A stretch of 64,000 nucleotides of DNA from CAWJJM01 sp963843275 (GTDB taxonomy: Bacteria > Acidobacteriota > Thermoanaerobaculia > Multivoradales > JBCCEF01). A program made the position numbers and the translations under genes. Of this stretch, positions 19,338-26,753 are shown piece after piece (positions within the stretch are counted from its first letter, which is position 1; each line of letters begins with the position of its first letter). Where the stretch lies: contig CAWJJM010000012.1 of NCBI GenBank assembly GCA_963843275.1, positions 496,001-560,000 on the forward strand, written 5' to 3'. The notes beneath the pieces are model-generated. The model searched no databases. It worked only from the letters and a program-made list of their open reading frames with translations, and was not told where the DNA came from.

Positions 19338-20675
19338 GTGCTCCATCTCGACCTGCCGCTCCTGACCCGGGTGCTCGACGGCGAGCTTCCGCCGTCGGTC
19401 CTGCGGGACCTGATCGTCGAGCACCTCCGCGAGCTCTGCCCCGAGTGCCGCGCCGCCCTCGACCTCCTGGAGAGCGATCCGGAGGCCGAAGGCACCACGG
19501 AGGCTGCCGACCCGGTGGACGAGGACCGCTACCGCTCCATCTTCCGCCACCTCGAGCGGCACGGCGGCGCGTGGGTGGCCCGTGCCGCCCGGGAGCGCCC
19601 ACGGGCGCGCCGCGAGCTCGCCGAGCTGCTGCGCCACCCGCCCGCGGAGCGCCAGGGCCACATCCTCCGCGCCCGCACCCGCTTCCGCACCCGCGCCTTC
19701 GCCGAGGCCCTCTTCGCCGCGGTGCGCGAGCGGGTGCGCAGCGACCCCACCGAGGCCGAGGGCCTCGCCGCCCTGATGCCGCCCACCCTGGACCGCATCC
19801 CGGACGCCGGGTCCCGCCCCTGGGCCCGCACCCTCCGCCTCCGCACCGAAGCCTGGCGCGCCAACGCCCTCCGCGTCGCCGGCCGCCTGCGCGAAGCCAC
19901 CCGCGCCTTCGCCCACCTCCGTGCCCGCCTCTCCGACGAGGACCTCCACAACCCCGCCCTCCTCGCCGAGATCGCCCGCCTCGAGGCGTCGGTGCATATC
20001 GATGCCGAGCGTCTCTCTGAAGCGACCCGACTCTTGGATCAAGCTGTGAGGTACTACCGATCGGTAGAGGACACCGAGGGTCTTGCGGCAGTCCTGATCA
20101 AGCGGGGAACGGTCGCAGATCTCACGGGCGACGCAGAGGGGGCGATAGAGATGTACAACGAGGTTCTCGCGTGTCCGGATCCGGGTCCATTTGCGGCGTG
20201 CGCGGCGGCGAATGTGGCGCTGGTGCTTTGGGAGCAAGGACGTGCAGACGACGCCCGAGATTTGCTCGAAAAGAACGGCAATCTCTTCGCGCGGCATGCC
20301 GACTCACATTCACGGGCGCAGTTGCAGCACATCTCGGGGCGCGTTGACTGGGCTCTGGGAAGACGTTCGAAGGCGGAAATCAAGCTGCTGGAGGCCAGGG
20401 ACACCTTCTCGAAGGAGGGAAGCGCATTGCGTGCAGCGCTCGTGACACTCGACTTGGCAGTCATGCGCCTAGAGGAGGGACGCACGCAGGAGGCAAGGGA
20501 GATTGCTCGCACGGTAGGGGAGCTGTTTCAAGTCGAGCAGCTTGATTCCTGCACTATGGCTGCTGTGGCCCTGTTTCAGGCTGCGGCTGCGGCTGAGAAC
20601 GTCACTGTGAGGGTCGTGCGCGATTTCCAGCGCCAACTAGAGATGCTGTTGAGGCAACCTAGGGTACTGCGGTAG
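19338..20675 (+). CDS. TPR-rich protein with LCPEC motif, mosaic composition
   Basis: 445 aa, no signal peptide. The N-terminus (about 1-45) is a short helical segment ending HLRELCPECR, like a minimal zinc-finger anti-sigma N-domain. The rest is helical with TPR-like units (about 120-430; examples LATVLIKRGTVADLTGDAEGAI-type repeats and VALVLWEQGRADDARDLL). Function unknown. It is a paralogue of the gene at 21318. Codon use changes abruptly near 19994: before it third positions are almost all G/C, after it A/T are frequent. GTG start; the ribosome site is weak, so the start is less sure. Confidence 0.6.
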   Translation: MLHLDLPLLTRVLDGELPPSVLRDLIVEHLRELCPECRAALDLLESDPEAEGTTEAADPVDEDRYRSIFRHLERHGGAWVARAARERPRARRELAELLRHPPAERQGHILRARTRFRTRAFAEALFAAVRERVRSDPTEAEGLAALMPPTLDRIPDAGSRPWARTLRLRTEAWRANALRVAGRLREATRAFAHLRARLSDEDLHNPALLAEIARLEASVHIDAERLSEATRLLDQAVRYYRSVEDTEGLAAVLIKRGTVADLTGDAEGAIEMYNEVLACPDPGPFAACAAANVALVLWEQGRADDARDLLEKNGNLFARHADSHSRAQLQHISGRVDWALGRRSKAEIKLLEARDTFSKEGSALRAALVTLDLAVMRLEEGRTQEAREIARTVGELFQVEQLDSCTMAAVALFQAAAAAENVTVRVVRDFQRQLEMLLRQPRVLR

Positions 20676-20886
20676 CTGCTAGGAGTCCCCTCTTACATAT
20701 CTACGAGTCGGAGTTCCTGTATTAGGTATTCTCAGCCCCGCAGGTTATTGATTTAGGGTCCTTTGGCTAGCGATAGGCGGTCTGGACCTTCTACATTTGA
20801 AGGCGAAGTTCCGATACTGTGCTCCCTGGGACGGGCGGCGGCGGCAAGGCGCCGAAGGTCCGACCCGGCCCTTGGAGGGAGTGACG

Positions 20887-21192
20887 GTGATCAGCGCGAG
20901 TCTGAGGAGATGTTTGCCGACGGTTGTTGTCCTCGCACTGAGCCTGGCCGCTGCGAGAGGAGTGAGCGCGGCTCCACGGTGTGAGGCGTCGGATTGGTGG
21001 CGATCAGTCGACAAGGGGGTGCAGCAGGTCTGGGCCTACGTGACCCGAAGAGTCGGCTTGGATACTGGGACCTACCGGACGACCACCGACGTGTCGAACC
21101 CTGCGCCTTCTCCGAGCGATGCGGACTCGCTGATGCAGGTTCACCCCCCCTCCGGGGGCGACATCCCGCCTGACTGGGATCCGGACGGCTAG
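20887..21192 (+). CDS. Small secreted protein between TPR genes
   Basis: About 102 aa. The N-terminus has a positive start (LRR) and a hydrophobic core CLPTVVVLALSLAAARG with an A-x-A-type cleavage region, so a signal peptide is likely; the mature part is about 75 aa. It contains one Cys soon after the cleavage region and ends GGDIPPDWDPDG, an acidic proline-rich tail. No family recognised. GTG 20887 is chosen because GGAGGGA lies at the right spacing; GTG 20881 is also in frame. Lower GC than the genome, like its neighbours. Its place between two TPR paralogues suggests a functional link. Confidence 0.55.
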   Translation: MISASLRRCLPTVVVLALSLAAARGVSAAPRCEASDWWRSVDKGVQQVWAYVTRRVGLDTGTYRTTTDVSNPAPSPSDADSLMQVHPPSGGDIPPDWDPDG

Positions 21193-21317
21193 TCAGCTAA
21201 GCTAGCCAGCTCGAAGGTCGACCTGCTCTCCGATGTGTCTCCGGAGTCCGTGTTCCGGTCACTCTGTCTAGCGAAGGCCTGTTATCTGCGGGTCTCGCGC
21301 ACGGAGGAGAGTCTCGG

Positions 21318-22694
21318 ATGCATCATCTTGAACCACCCTTGTTGGGCGACGTCCTTGACGGTCGCATTTCAATAGGTGCATTTCGCAACCTGGTACTCGC
21401 GCACCTCAGGGAACTATGCCCCGAATGCAGGAGGGCCCTCGACGAGTTGGATGGGCGTCTCCTTGCCGCGCCCGAGGTGCCAAGGGCTTCGAGCCCCGCC
21501 CACACCTCAACTGTCGCGCTCGACCCGCAACACTTGGCCGTGTTCTCCGGTGTGGAGAATGGGGCGGCCGAATGGGTACGGCTAGTCAGTCGAGAGAGAC
21601 GGCGCGCAAAGCGCGATCTGCACGAACTCCTTAAGCTTCCAACCGAGGCGAGGCGGCGCCGCATTGAGAATGCTCGCACCCGTTTTCGTTCCCGAGGCCT
21701 CGCGGAGTTGCTCCTGGCGGAGTCCAAGTGCCGCGTCGCCACGACACCGGAAGAGTCAGAGAGTCTGGCGGCCTTGGTCCCCGTGGTTCTGCTCTGGACG
21801 CCTGGTGCAATTGAGAAAGACTGGGCGAGCATCATGTGCTATCGGGCGGAAGCTTGGCGGGCGAATGCTGCTCGCGTCGCGGGACACCTGAGAAGAGCGA
21901 CCAAGCTCTTTGCGCAGTTACGGGCGAAGCTGGCCGCTGGGGACCATGCGTCGGCTGGCTTATTGGCGGAAGTCGCTCGACTTGAGGCATCCTTGGAGCT
22001 AGATCATGGCAAGTACTCACGGGCGCGTCACCTACTCTCTGAGGCGGCCAGTCACTACCGACAAGAGAAGGACTGGGAGGGCCTAGCTAGTGTTCTGGTA
22101 AAGCAGGGGATTGTTGAGCGCAGAGTTGGCGAGCCTGAGAAGGCGCTGGCGACACACCAGGCGGCACTGGATTTGACGAGAGAGCACCCTGCCGCCAGTG
22201 GTGTGGCGGCAAGCGCGGTAGCCAATATCGCGCTCGTTCTTTGCGAACTCGGGCGCTATGTTGAAGCGGCTGCCCTACTCGGCGAACACGGCGAGATCTG
22301 CGCTGGGCAAGCCGGCACCGGGCGTTCCGCTTTTCTTAAGATCCTCCAAGGACGAGTAGCATGGGGACTGGGTCAACCGCAGCGTGCTGAGGCGTTGTTA
22401 ATGGAATCTCGCAACGAGTTCATTACTCAACGTAATGCGCTTTATGCAGCTGTGGTATCTCTTGACCTCGCAGTCCTCTACCTGGAAGAAGGTCGTATCT
22501 GGGAAGTGAAGCGTATGGCTCGCTTGGTCGGGGAACTGTTCCAGGCGGAGCAAGTGGATCCGATGCTCATGGCTTCCGTAGTCGTATTCCAAACCGCTGC
22601 GGCCAGGGAAGAACTTACGGTCGCTGCAGTGCGTGAACTTCAGAAAAAGTTGGAAATCACGCAGCGGGGGTTGCTAGCAGACGTCAGGATGTAA
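21318..22694 (+). CDS. TPR-rich protein with LCPEC motif (paralogue)
   Basis: 458 aa, the same architecture as the gene at 19338: N-terminal HLRELCPECR, then helical repeats (LLAEVARLEASLE, SVLVKQGIVERRVGEPEKAL, IALVLCELGRYVEAAALL). Similarity runs along the full length, including the end VGELFQAEQVD. The whole gene has relaxed codon use with many A/T third positions, unlike most of the window. GGAGGAG before the ATG is a good ribosome site. Unknown function; the repeat fold implies protein or peptide binding. Confidence 0.65.
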   Translation: MHHLEPPLLGDVLDGRISIGAFRNLVLAHLRELCPECRRALDELDGRLLAAPEVPRASSPAHTSTVALDPQHLAVFSGVENGAAEWVRLVSRERRRAKRDLHELLKLPTEARRRRIENARTRFRSRGLAELLLAESKCRVATTPEESESLAALVPVVLLWTPGAIEKDWASIMCYRAEAWRANAARVAGHLRRATKLFAQLRAKLAAGDHASAGLLAEVARLEASLELDHGKYSRARHLLSEAASHYRQEKDWEGLASVLVKQGIVERRVGEPEKALATHQAALDLTREHPAASGVAASAVANIALVLCELGRYVEAAALLGEHGEICAGQAGTGRSAFLKILQGRVAWGLGQPQRAEALLMESRNEFITQRNALYAAVVSLDLAVLYLEEGRIWEVKRMARLVGELFQAEQVDPMLMASVVVFQTAAAREELTVAAVRELQKKLEITQRGLLADVRM

Positions 22695-22703
22695 CAGCCT
22701 CCC

Positions 22704-23198
22704 TCACAACAGCTCCCGGTACGGCCTCAGGGTGTCCACCAGGCGTTGGACGTCCTGGGGGGGGAGGTCGGTGCGGAGGTCGATCCAGAGGTCGTCGAGG
22801 CGGTAGACGACGTGCTGGGTGCGGCCCTCGGTCCACCAGGCGGCGCCGGGGTGGCCGGGGAGGGGGTGGTCGGAGGGGAGGTGGAGGGGCTGGGGCCCGC
22901 CGCGGGTCTCCTCGAGCACCAGGAAGTGCTCGCCCTGCCAGAAGACCCGCATGCGGGGGAAGGGACGGCGCTCCACGGTGACGTTCACCGGTCGGGCGCC
23001 CAGCGTCTGCGGGCGGTAGAAGGGGACCCGCGGGGCGAAGCCGGCGTACTCCTCGACCTGCTCGATCGACTCGAGGCTGAAGGGGCCGGCGAGGACCTTG
23101 GGGTAGAGCACCGGGACCATCAGGTGGACGAGCCGCAGCGCCCCGAACACCAGGGCGGCGAGCAGGGCGAAGGAGAGGATCGGCTTCAGACGATCCAT
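22704..23198 (-). CDS. Hypothetical membrane-anchored protein
   Basis: 164 aa with one N-terminal membrane helix (about 6-28), the rest probably outside the cytoplasm. The soluble part has no motif I recognise. It overlaps the M56 peptidase gene by 13 nt and is the last gene of the cytochrome operon. Its start beside the peptidase stop suggests translational coupling. A role as ligand, substrate or partner of the peptidase is possible but unproven. Confidence 0.6.
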   Translation of the reverse strand: MDRLKPILSFALLAALVFGALRLVHLMVPVLYPKVLAGPFSLESIEQVEEYAGFAPRVPFYRPQTLGARPVNVTVERRPFPRMRVFWQGEHFLVLEETRGGPQPLHLPSDHPLPGHPGAAWWTEGRTQHVVYRLDDLWIDLRTDLPPQDVQRLVDTLRPYRELL

Positions 23199-24106
23199 GG
23201 CAGCAGGACGGCGAGGAGGGCGGCGCCGGCGACGACGGCGGCCGGACCGGGGGCGCCCACCCGGTCGGGTGCGGTGGCGAGGAGCAGGTCGATCCGCCGG
23301 CGCAGCGTCCGGCGGGCGGCCAGGTCGCGGCGGTCGGTGGCGCGGTAGATGCGCATCAGGGCGCGTCCGAGCGGGCGGGGATCGGCGCCCGCCACCGCCT
23401 CCCGGTCACAGTCGATCTCCACCTCCACGGTGTACTCGCGGAAGACCCACAGGGCGACCGGGTTGTAGATCTGCAGCAGCCGCGCGGCGAAGAGCAGGTG
23501 CGTCGTCCACCAGCGGCCGGGGCGCCAGTGGGCGCGCTCGTGGGCCAGGGCGGCGGCGAGCTCGCGGTCGTCGAGCTGGGCGAGGGCGCCGCTGGAGACC
23601 AGCAACGTCGGCCGGCCCGGCCGGCCGCCGGTCACCAGGAGGATCGGCTCGGCGGCCGCCGGCGCCCGTCCCGCCACGGGAGCGCTGGCGTCGGACGGCA
23701 GCAGCCCGACCCGGCAGCGCTCGGCGCCGGGCAGGGCCCGTACCCGCTCGACCAGCTCGTCGGGCACGGCGTCGAAGTCGGGCCGGGGGCGGCGCAGCGC
23801 GCCGAGTACCTCCTGGGCGAGCGTCGCGACGATCGCCGCCGCGCCGACCACCCAGACCAGGTGGGCCACCCGCACCGGGCCGCCCAGCGGCAGGGCCAGC
23901 AGGCGCCCGCTGTCGAGCCAGGCGTGGCGCTCCGGGAAGTCTCCGCCACGCCCGGGCACCGCGGCGGTGACGAGCGGCAGGATCAGCAGCACGGCCAGCG
24001 CCCACCGCTTCGTCCTCCCTGAGGGCAGCTCCTGCCGCCGCGACCAGGCGTAGAAGATCGCCGCGGCGACGAAGGAGTGCAGCGCCACCTGCCAGAGGTA
24101 GGTCAC
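23186..24106 (-). CDS. M56 (BlaR1-like) membrane metallopeptidase
   Basis: 306 aa. Several hydrophobic helices in the N-terminal half are followed by the zinc motif HERAH (HExxH) in LAHERAHWRPG and an E-x-x-C-D-x-E element (VEIDCDREAV), as in M56/M48 peptidases. There is no penicillin-binding sensor and no BlaI-type repressor nearby. The GTG start overlaps the cytochrome b stop as GTGA (23-base minus-strand coupling at 24103-24106). It could act in membrane protein quality control or signalling linked to this respiratory operon; the target is unknown. Confidence 0.75.
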   Translation of the reverse strand: MTYLWQVALHSFVAAAIFYAWSRRQELPSGRTKRWALAVLLILPLVTAAVPGRGGDFPERHAWLDSGRLLALPLGGPVRVAHLVWVVGAAAIVATLAQEVLGALRRPRPDFDAVPDELVERVRALPGAERCRVGLLPSDASAPVAGRAPAAAEPILLVTGGRPGRPTLLVSSGALAQLDDRELAAALAHERAHWRPGRWWTTHLLFAARLLQIYNPVALWVFREYTVEVEIDCDREAVAGADPRPLGRALMRIYRATDRRDLAARRTLRRRIDLLLATAPDRVGAPGPAAVVAGAALLAVLLPWIV

Positions 24107-24795
24107 GTCTTGCCGAACTTCTCCTCGTACTCCAGCGGGTGCTCGTGCTCGAGGCGCTCCTTGCTGATCTTGCCGGTGAAGATGCTGGTGTCGATGGGGA
24201 AGACCTCGGGGCTGAAGTGGGCGCCCCAGGTGTGCCAGATGATGATGATCAGGAAGGCGAGCAGCGCCTCGTTCGAGTGCATCACCTTGGCCGCCGGGAT
24301 CAGCTCGGCCGGCATCCAGCGCGAGAAGAAGATGGGGAAGTAGAGGATGAGGCCGGACAGGACCATGATGAGGCCGCCGTAGATCAGCCCCCAGTACTCG
24401 AACTTCTGGCGGTAGTCGAAGCGCCCGAAGCGGGGCGGCGTCTCGCGGCGGCCGAGATAGTAGCGCAGGTTCTCGACCGCGTCGGTGAAGTCGTGGAGGG
24501 TGAAGATCATGCTCGGGCGCGCCCGCCGCGACCCCACCGCCCAGGTCACCCAGATCAGGTGGAAGACGGTCATCACGCTGAGCAGCAGCCCGGTCACCCG
24601 GTGGATCCAGCGGACGGTGTAGATGCCGCCCATGTGATCGATCAGCCAGACGCTGGCATCGGCGTAGGGCCACTTCTGGGGCAGCCCGGTGAGCAGCAGC
24701 ACGACGAAGGTGACCATCATCAGGCCGTGCTGGACGCGGTCCCACAAGGAGAAGCGGGTGACGTATTCCTGGGTCTTGGCACGCAGTGCGTTCAT
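24103..24795 (-). CDS. Membrane cytochrome b (FdnI/b561-like)
   Basis: 230 aa with four membrane helices and histidines placed as axial ligands for two b haems (RVQHGLMMVTF, RWIHRVTGLLL, KVMHSNEALLAF, IIIWHTWGAHF). This is the membrane subunit type found in formate dehydrogenase N and thiosulphate reductase, which exchanges electrons with menaquinone. It is preceded by the nine-haem cytochrome after 9 nt, so the pair probably forms a quinol:cytochrome oxidoreductase. GAGGAGGAG gives a strong ribosome site. Confidence 0.85.
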   Translation of the reverse strand: MNALRAKTQEYVTRFSLWDRVQHGLMMVTFVVLLLTGLPQKWPYADASVWLIDHMGGIYTVRWIHRVTGLLLSVMTVFHLIWVTWAVGSRRARPSMIFTLHDFTDAVENLRYYLGRRETPPRFGRFDYRQKFEYWGLIYGGLIMVLSGLILYFPIFFSRWMPAELIPAAKVMHSNEALLAFLIIIIWHTWGAHFSPEVFPIDTSIFTGKISKERLEHEHPLEYEEKFGKT

Positions 24796-24804
24796 GGCTC
24801 CTCC

Positions 24805-25896
24805 TCAGCGGCCGAAGGTGAACCGGTACAGGTGCAGGAGCACCTGGAAGATCAGGCCCACCACGACGAAGGGGATGAAGATCTTGTAGAACCCGTTGAC
24901 CAGGTAGACGAGCGGGGCGTGGTGGAGCGAGGGCGGGTAGTGCGACAGCCAGGCCGCGGGGAAGTCCTGCGCCGCGCCCTGGTGGCAGCGGGCGCACACG
25001 CCCGAGACGCGCTCCTTCATCTGCGCCTCGGAGATCTCTCCCGGGGCGGCGATGTCGTGGACGCCGTGGCAGTCGATGCAGGTCACCACCAGCTTGCGCT
25101 CCTCGACGTTGTCGCGCGAGGCCAGCGCCGCGGTGACGCCGTGGAAGTCCGCCAGGTAGGTGGTCGCCACCGTGGTCGGGATGCCGAACTTGACCATCAG
25201 GTCGTCGTCGCCGTGGCAGCGGATGCAGATCTCCGGCGAGCGCAGGCGGAAGCGCGCCGTGGTGGGGTCGACGATGGCGTGCGCGGTGTGGCAGTCGGCG
25301 CAGCCGGGCACGTCCTGGATCCCCTCCTCGACCAGCGCCCGCCCGTGCACGCTCGTGGCGTAGGTGGCGTAGACGTCGTCGTGGCACGTGCCGCAGCTCC
25401 GCGAGATCATCGCCTGCTTCTCGTGGGGGTCGGCGATGTCGTGGGCGCCGTGGCAGTCGGTGCACACCGGCGCCTCCTCCAGACCCTCCTCGAGCAGCTC
25501 GTAGTGGACGCTCTCCAGCGTGCGGGTGTAGGTGTCGAAGTGACACTTCTTGCACAGGTCGTAGTTGGCGAGCTCGTAGGCCCGTTTGCTGGCGAAGGTG
25601 TCGCCGTCCGGGTGATCGTCCTCGTAGCCCTCGTGGCAGTCGGTGCACACCAACTGGTCGCCGTGCACCGACGACATCCAGCTCGTCGCGTCGACCGTCA
25701 GGCTCATCGTCGAGCCGTCCTCCAGGTCGAGCGACAGGTCGGGGTCGGCGTGGCAGTCGAGGCAGTACGAGACCGCCTCGGCCGGGGCTTCTGCGGCCGC
25801 TGCCGGCAGCCCGAGGGCGAGCGCGGCGGCGGCGCAGAGCGCGGCCGGCCAAGCGCCCCGGACGATCTGCCGTCGGCGTCGTGTGGTCGTGGTCAT
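24805..25896 (-). CDS. Nine-haem cytochrome c with C-terminal membrane anchor
   Basis: 363 aa. Signal peptide with an RRRR start and AAALALGLPAAAAEA. Nine CxxCH motifs follow (CLDCH, CTDCH, CKKCH, CTDCH, CGTCH, CADCH, CIRCH, CIDCH, CARCH), with many additional histidines as distal ligands. One C-terminal helix (about 335-355) anchors it on the periplasmic face. NrfH/NapC-like or Cbc-like electron carriers have this plan. First gene of an operon with cytochrome b, an M56 peptidase and a hypothetical protein. GGAGGG precedes the ATG. The 159-nt region 25897-26055 upstream shows no clear promoter. Confidence 0.9.
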   Translation of the reverse strand: MTTTTRRRRQIVRGAWPAALCAAAALALGLPAAAAEAPAEAVSYCLDCHADPDLSLDLEDGSTMSLTVDATSWMSSVHGDQLVCTDCHEGYEDDHPDGDTFASKRAYELANYDLCKKCHFDTYTRTLESVHYELLEEGLEEAPVCTDCHGAHDIADPHEKQAMISRSCGTCHDDVYATYATSVHGRALVEEGIQDVPGCADCHTAHAIVDPTTARFRLRSPEICIRCHGDDDLMVKFGIPTTVATTYLADFHGVTAALASRDNVEERKLVVTCIDCHGVHDIAAPGEISEAQMKERVSGVCARCHQGAAQDFPAAWLSHYPPSLHHAPLVYLVNGFYKIFIPFVVVGLIFQVLLHLYRFTFGR

Positions 25897-26055
25897 GGAC
25901 CCTCCGAAGGTCGGGTTCGAGAAGCGAACCTACGAATCAACGAAATCCTGCAGCGCATCGCAGACGGGCGGCCCCGAGCCGCGCGGCGGCCGTGGGGCCG
26001 CCGCGGGTTCGGAGCCGTCCACCGGCGCGGCGTTCGAGCCACCGCACCGGACCCT

Positions 26056-26472
26056 CTAGGCCTCGCCCTCGTCGTCGAGCTCGCGGTCGGCCTTCTCCTC
26101 CCACCCGTCGGCCTCCGCGTCCTCGGCGCGCTCCTCGGTGCCGGTCTTCGACCGCCCCAGGAAGGCGTTGGCGGGCTGCCAGGCGGGCCGCAGCACCCGG
26201 CTGGCGGCGCCGGCCAGCTCGCCGGCCAGGCGGGCGGCGGCGCGCAGCACGATTCCGGCGAGCATCAGGAAGCCGATCAGCGGCAGGAAGATGGCGTAGA
26301 CGGCACCCGCCAGGGGGCCGGCGATCAGCATCGCCAGCACCGGGACGCGGCGCCAGATCTGCCGCTCGTCGCCGGGCAGCCGTCCCTGTTCGTCCAGCGA
26401 ACGGAACTGCAGGTGACGGAAGTTGAAGTAGATGCCGGGTTCGACGTTCTGGTGTCCGTGATAGCGGGTCAT
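26056..26472 (-). CDS. Small two-helix membrane protein, unknown function
   Basis: 138 aa. The N-terminus YFNFRHLQFRSLDEQGRLPG is followed by two hydrophobic stretches (about 48-65 and 66-88) and an amphipathic helix, then an acidic tail rich in Glu and Asp. I do not recognise a family. The ATG at 26472 has GAGGAGG upstream; the longer frame from 26700 is rejected. It stands alone, with a 281-nt region upstream carrying four direct repeats at 22-bp spacing, so it is probably tightly regulated. Confidence 0.6.
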   Translation of the reverse strand: MTRYHGHQNVEPGIYFNFRHLQFRSLDEQGRLPGDERQIWRRVPVLAMLIAGPLAGAVYAIFLPLIGFLMLAGIVLRAAARLAGELAGAASRVLRPAWQPANAFLGRSKTGTEERAEDAEADGWEEKADRELDDEGEA

Positions 26473-26540
26473 GGTCTTGCCTCCTCGGGTTCGTTCGTCT
26501 GACCTGGCTTCATCGTAGGAGGCCACCGCCGGCGTGTAAC

Positions 26541-26556
26541 TCGGGCGCTCGCCCGA
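26541..26556 (-). promoter_or_regulatory. Palindrome overlapping the first direct repeat
   Basis: TCGGGCGCTCGCCCGA is a perfect 7-bp dyad around CT. Its right half is the first of the four 22-bp repeats upstream of the gene starting at 26472. Confidence 0.4.
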
Positions 26557-26637
26557 TTTCCCTGCGGTGTTCACCCGATTCGCTCCGGCCCTCCACCCGA
26601 CCGATCTCCGGTATCCACCCGAGGCGGCCTCGGGTGG
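26550..26637 (-). repeat. Four direct repeats at exact 22-bp spacing
   Basis: C(G/A)CCCGA occurs at 26550, 26572, 26594 and 26616, each 22 bp after the last, and a CGG follows at 15-17 bases into each unit. The last unit also forms a perfect 12-bp inverted repeat, 26613-26639. The array lies about 78-165 bp before the ATG at 26472 (minus strand), a suitable place for a regulator that binds one face of the helix every two turns. The rest of the 281-nt spacer 26473-26753 shows nothing else I can name. Confidence 0.6.
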
Positions 26638-26639
26638 AT
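26613..26639. repeat. 12-bp inverted repeat in the last 22-bp unit
   Basis: Perfect arms ATCCACCCGAGG (26613-26624) and CCTCGGGTGGAT (26628-26639) with a 3-nt loop. No T-run. It could be a terminator of the patatin gene or part of the operator. Confidence 0.5.
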
Positions 26640-26753
26640 GCCCGAGGCGCACGGCGCCATGCCGCGCCACGATGCTGCCGCGTCGGGGGCCGGCGCACAC
26701 CGGCCGGGGGCGGGGGGAGGGCGCCGTCTACCGGGGTGGGACGCGGAGCGGGC

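Noticed and set aside
21187..21207. GGCTAG / CTAGCC hairpin after the secreted protein
   Set aside because: Only six base pairs with a 9-nt loop and no T-run; too weak to call a terminator.
19338..22694. Toxin-antitoxin or phage-defence island
   Set aside because: No nuclease, methylase, helicase or toxin fold is visible; only TPR proteins and a secreted protein are seen.
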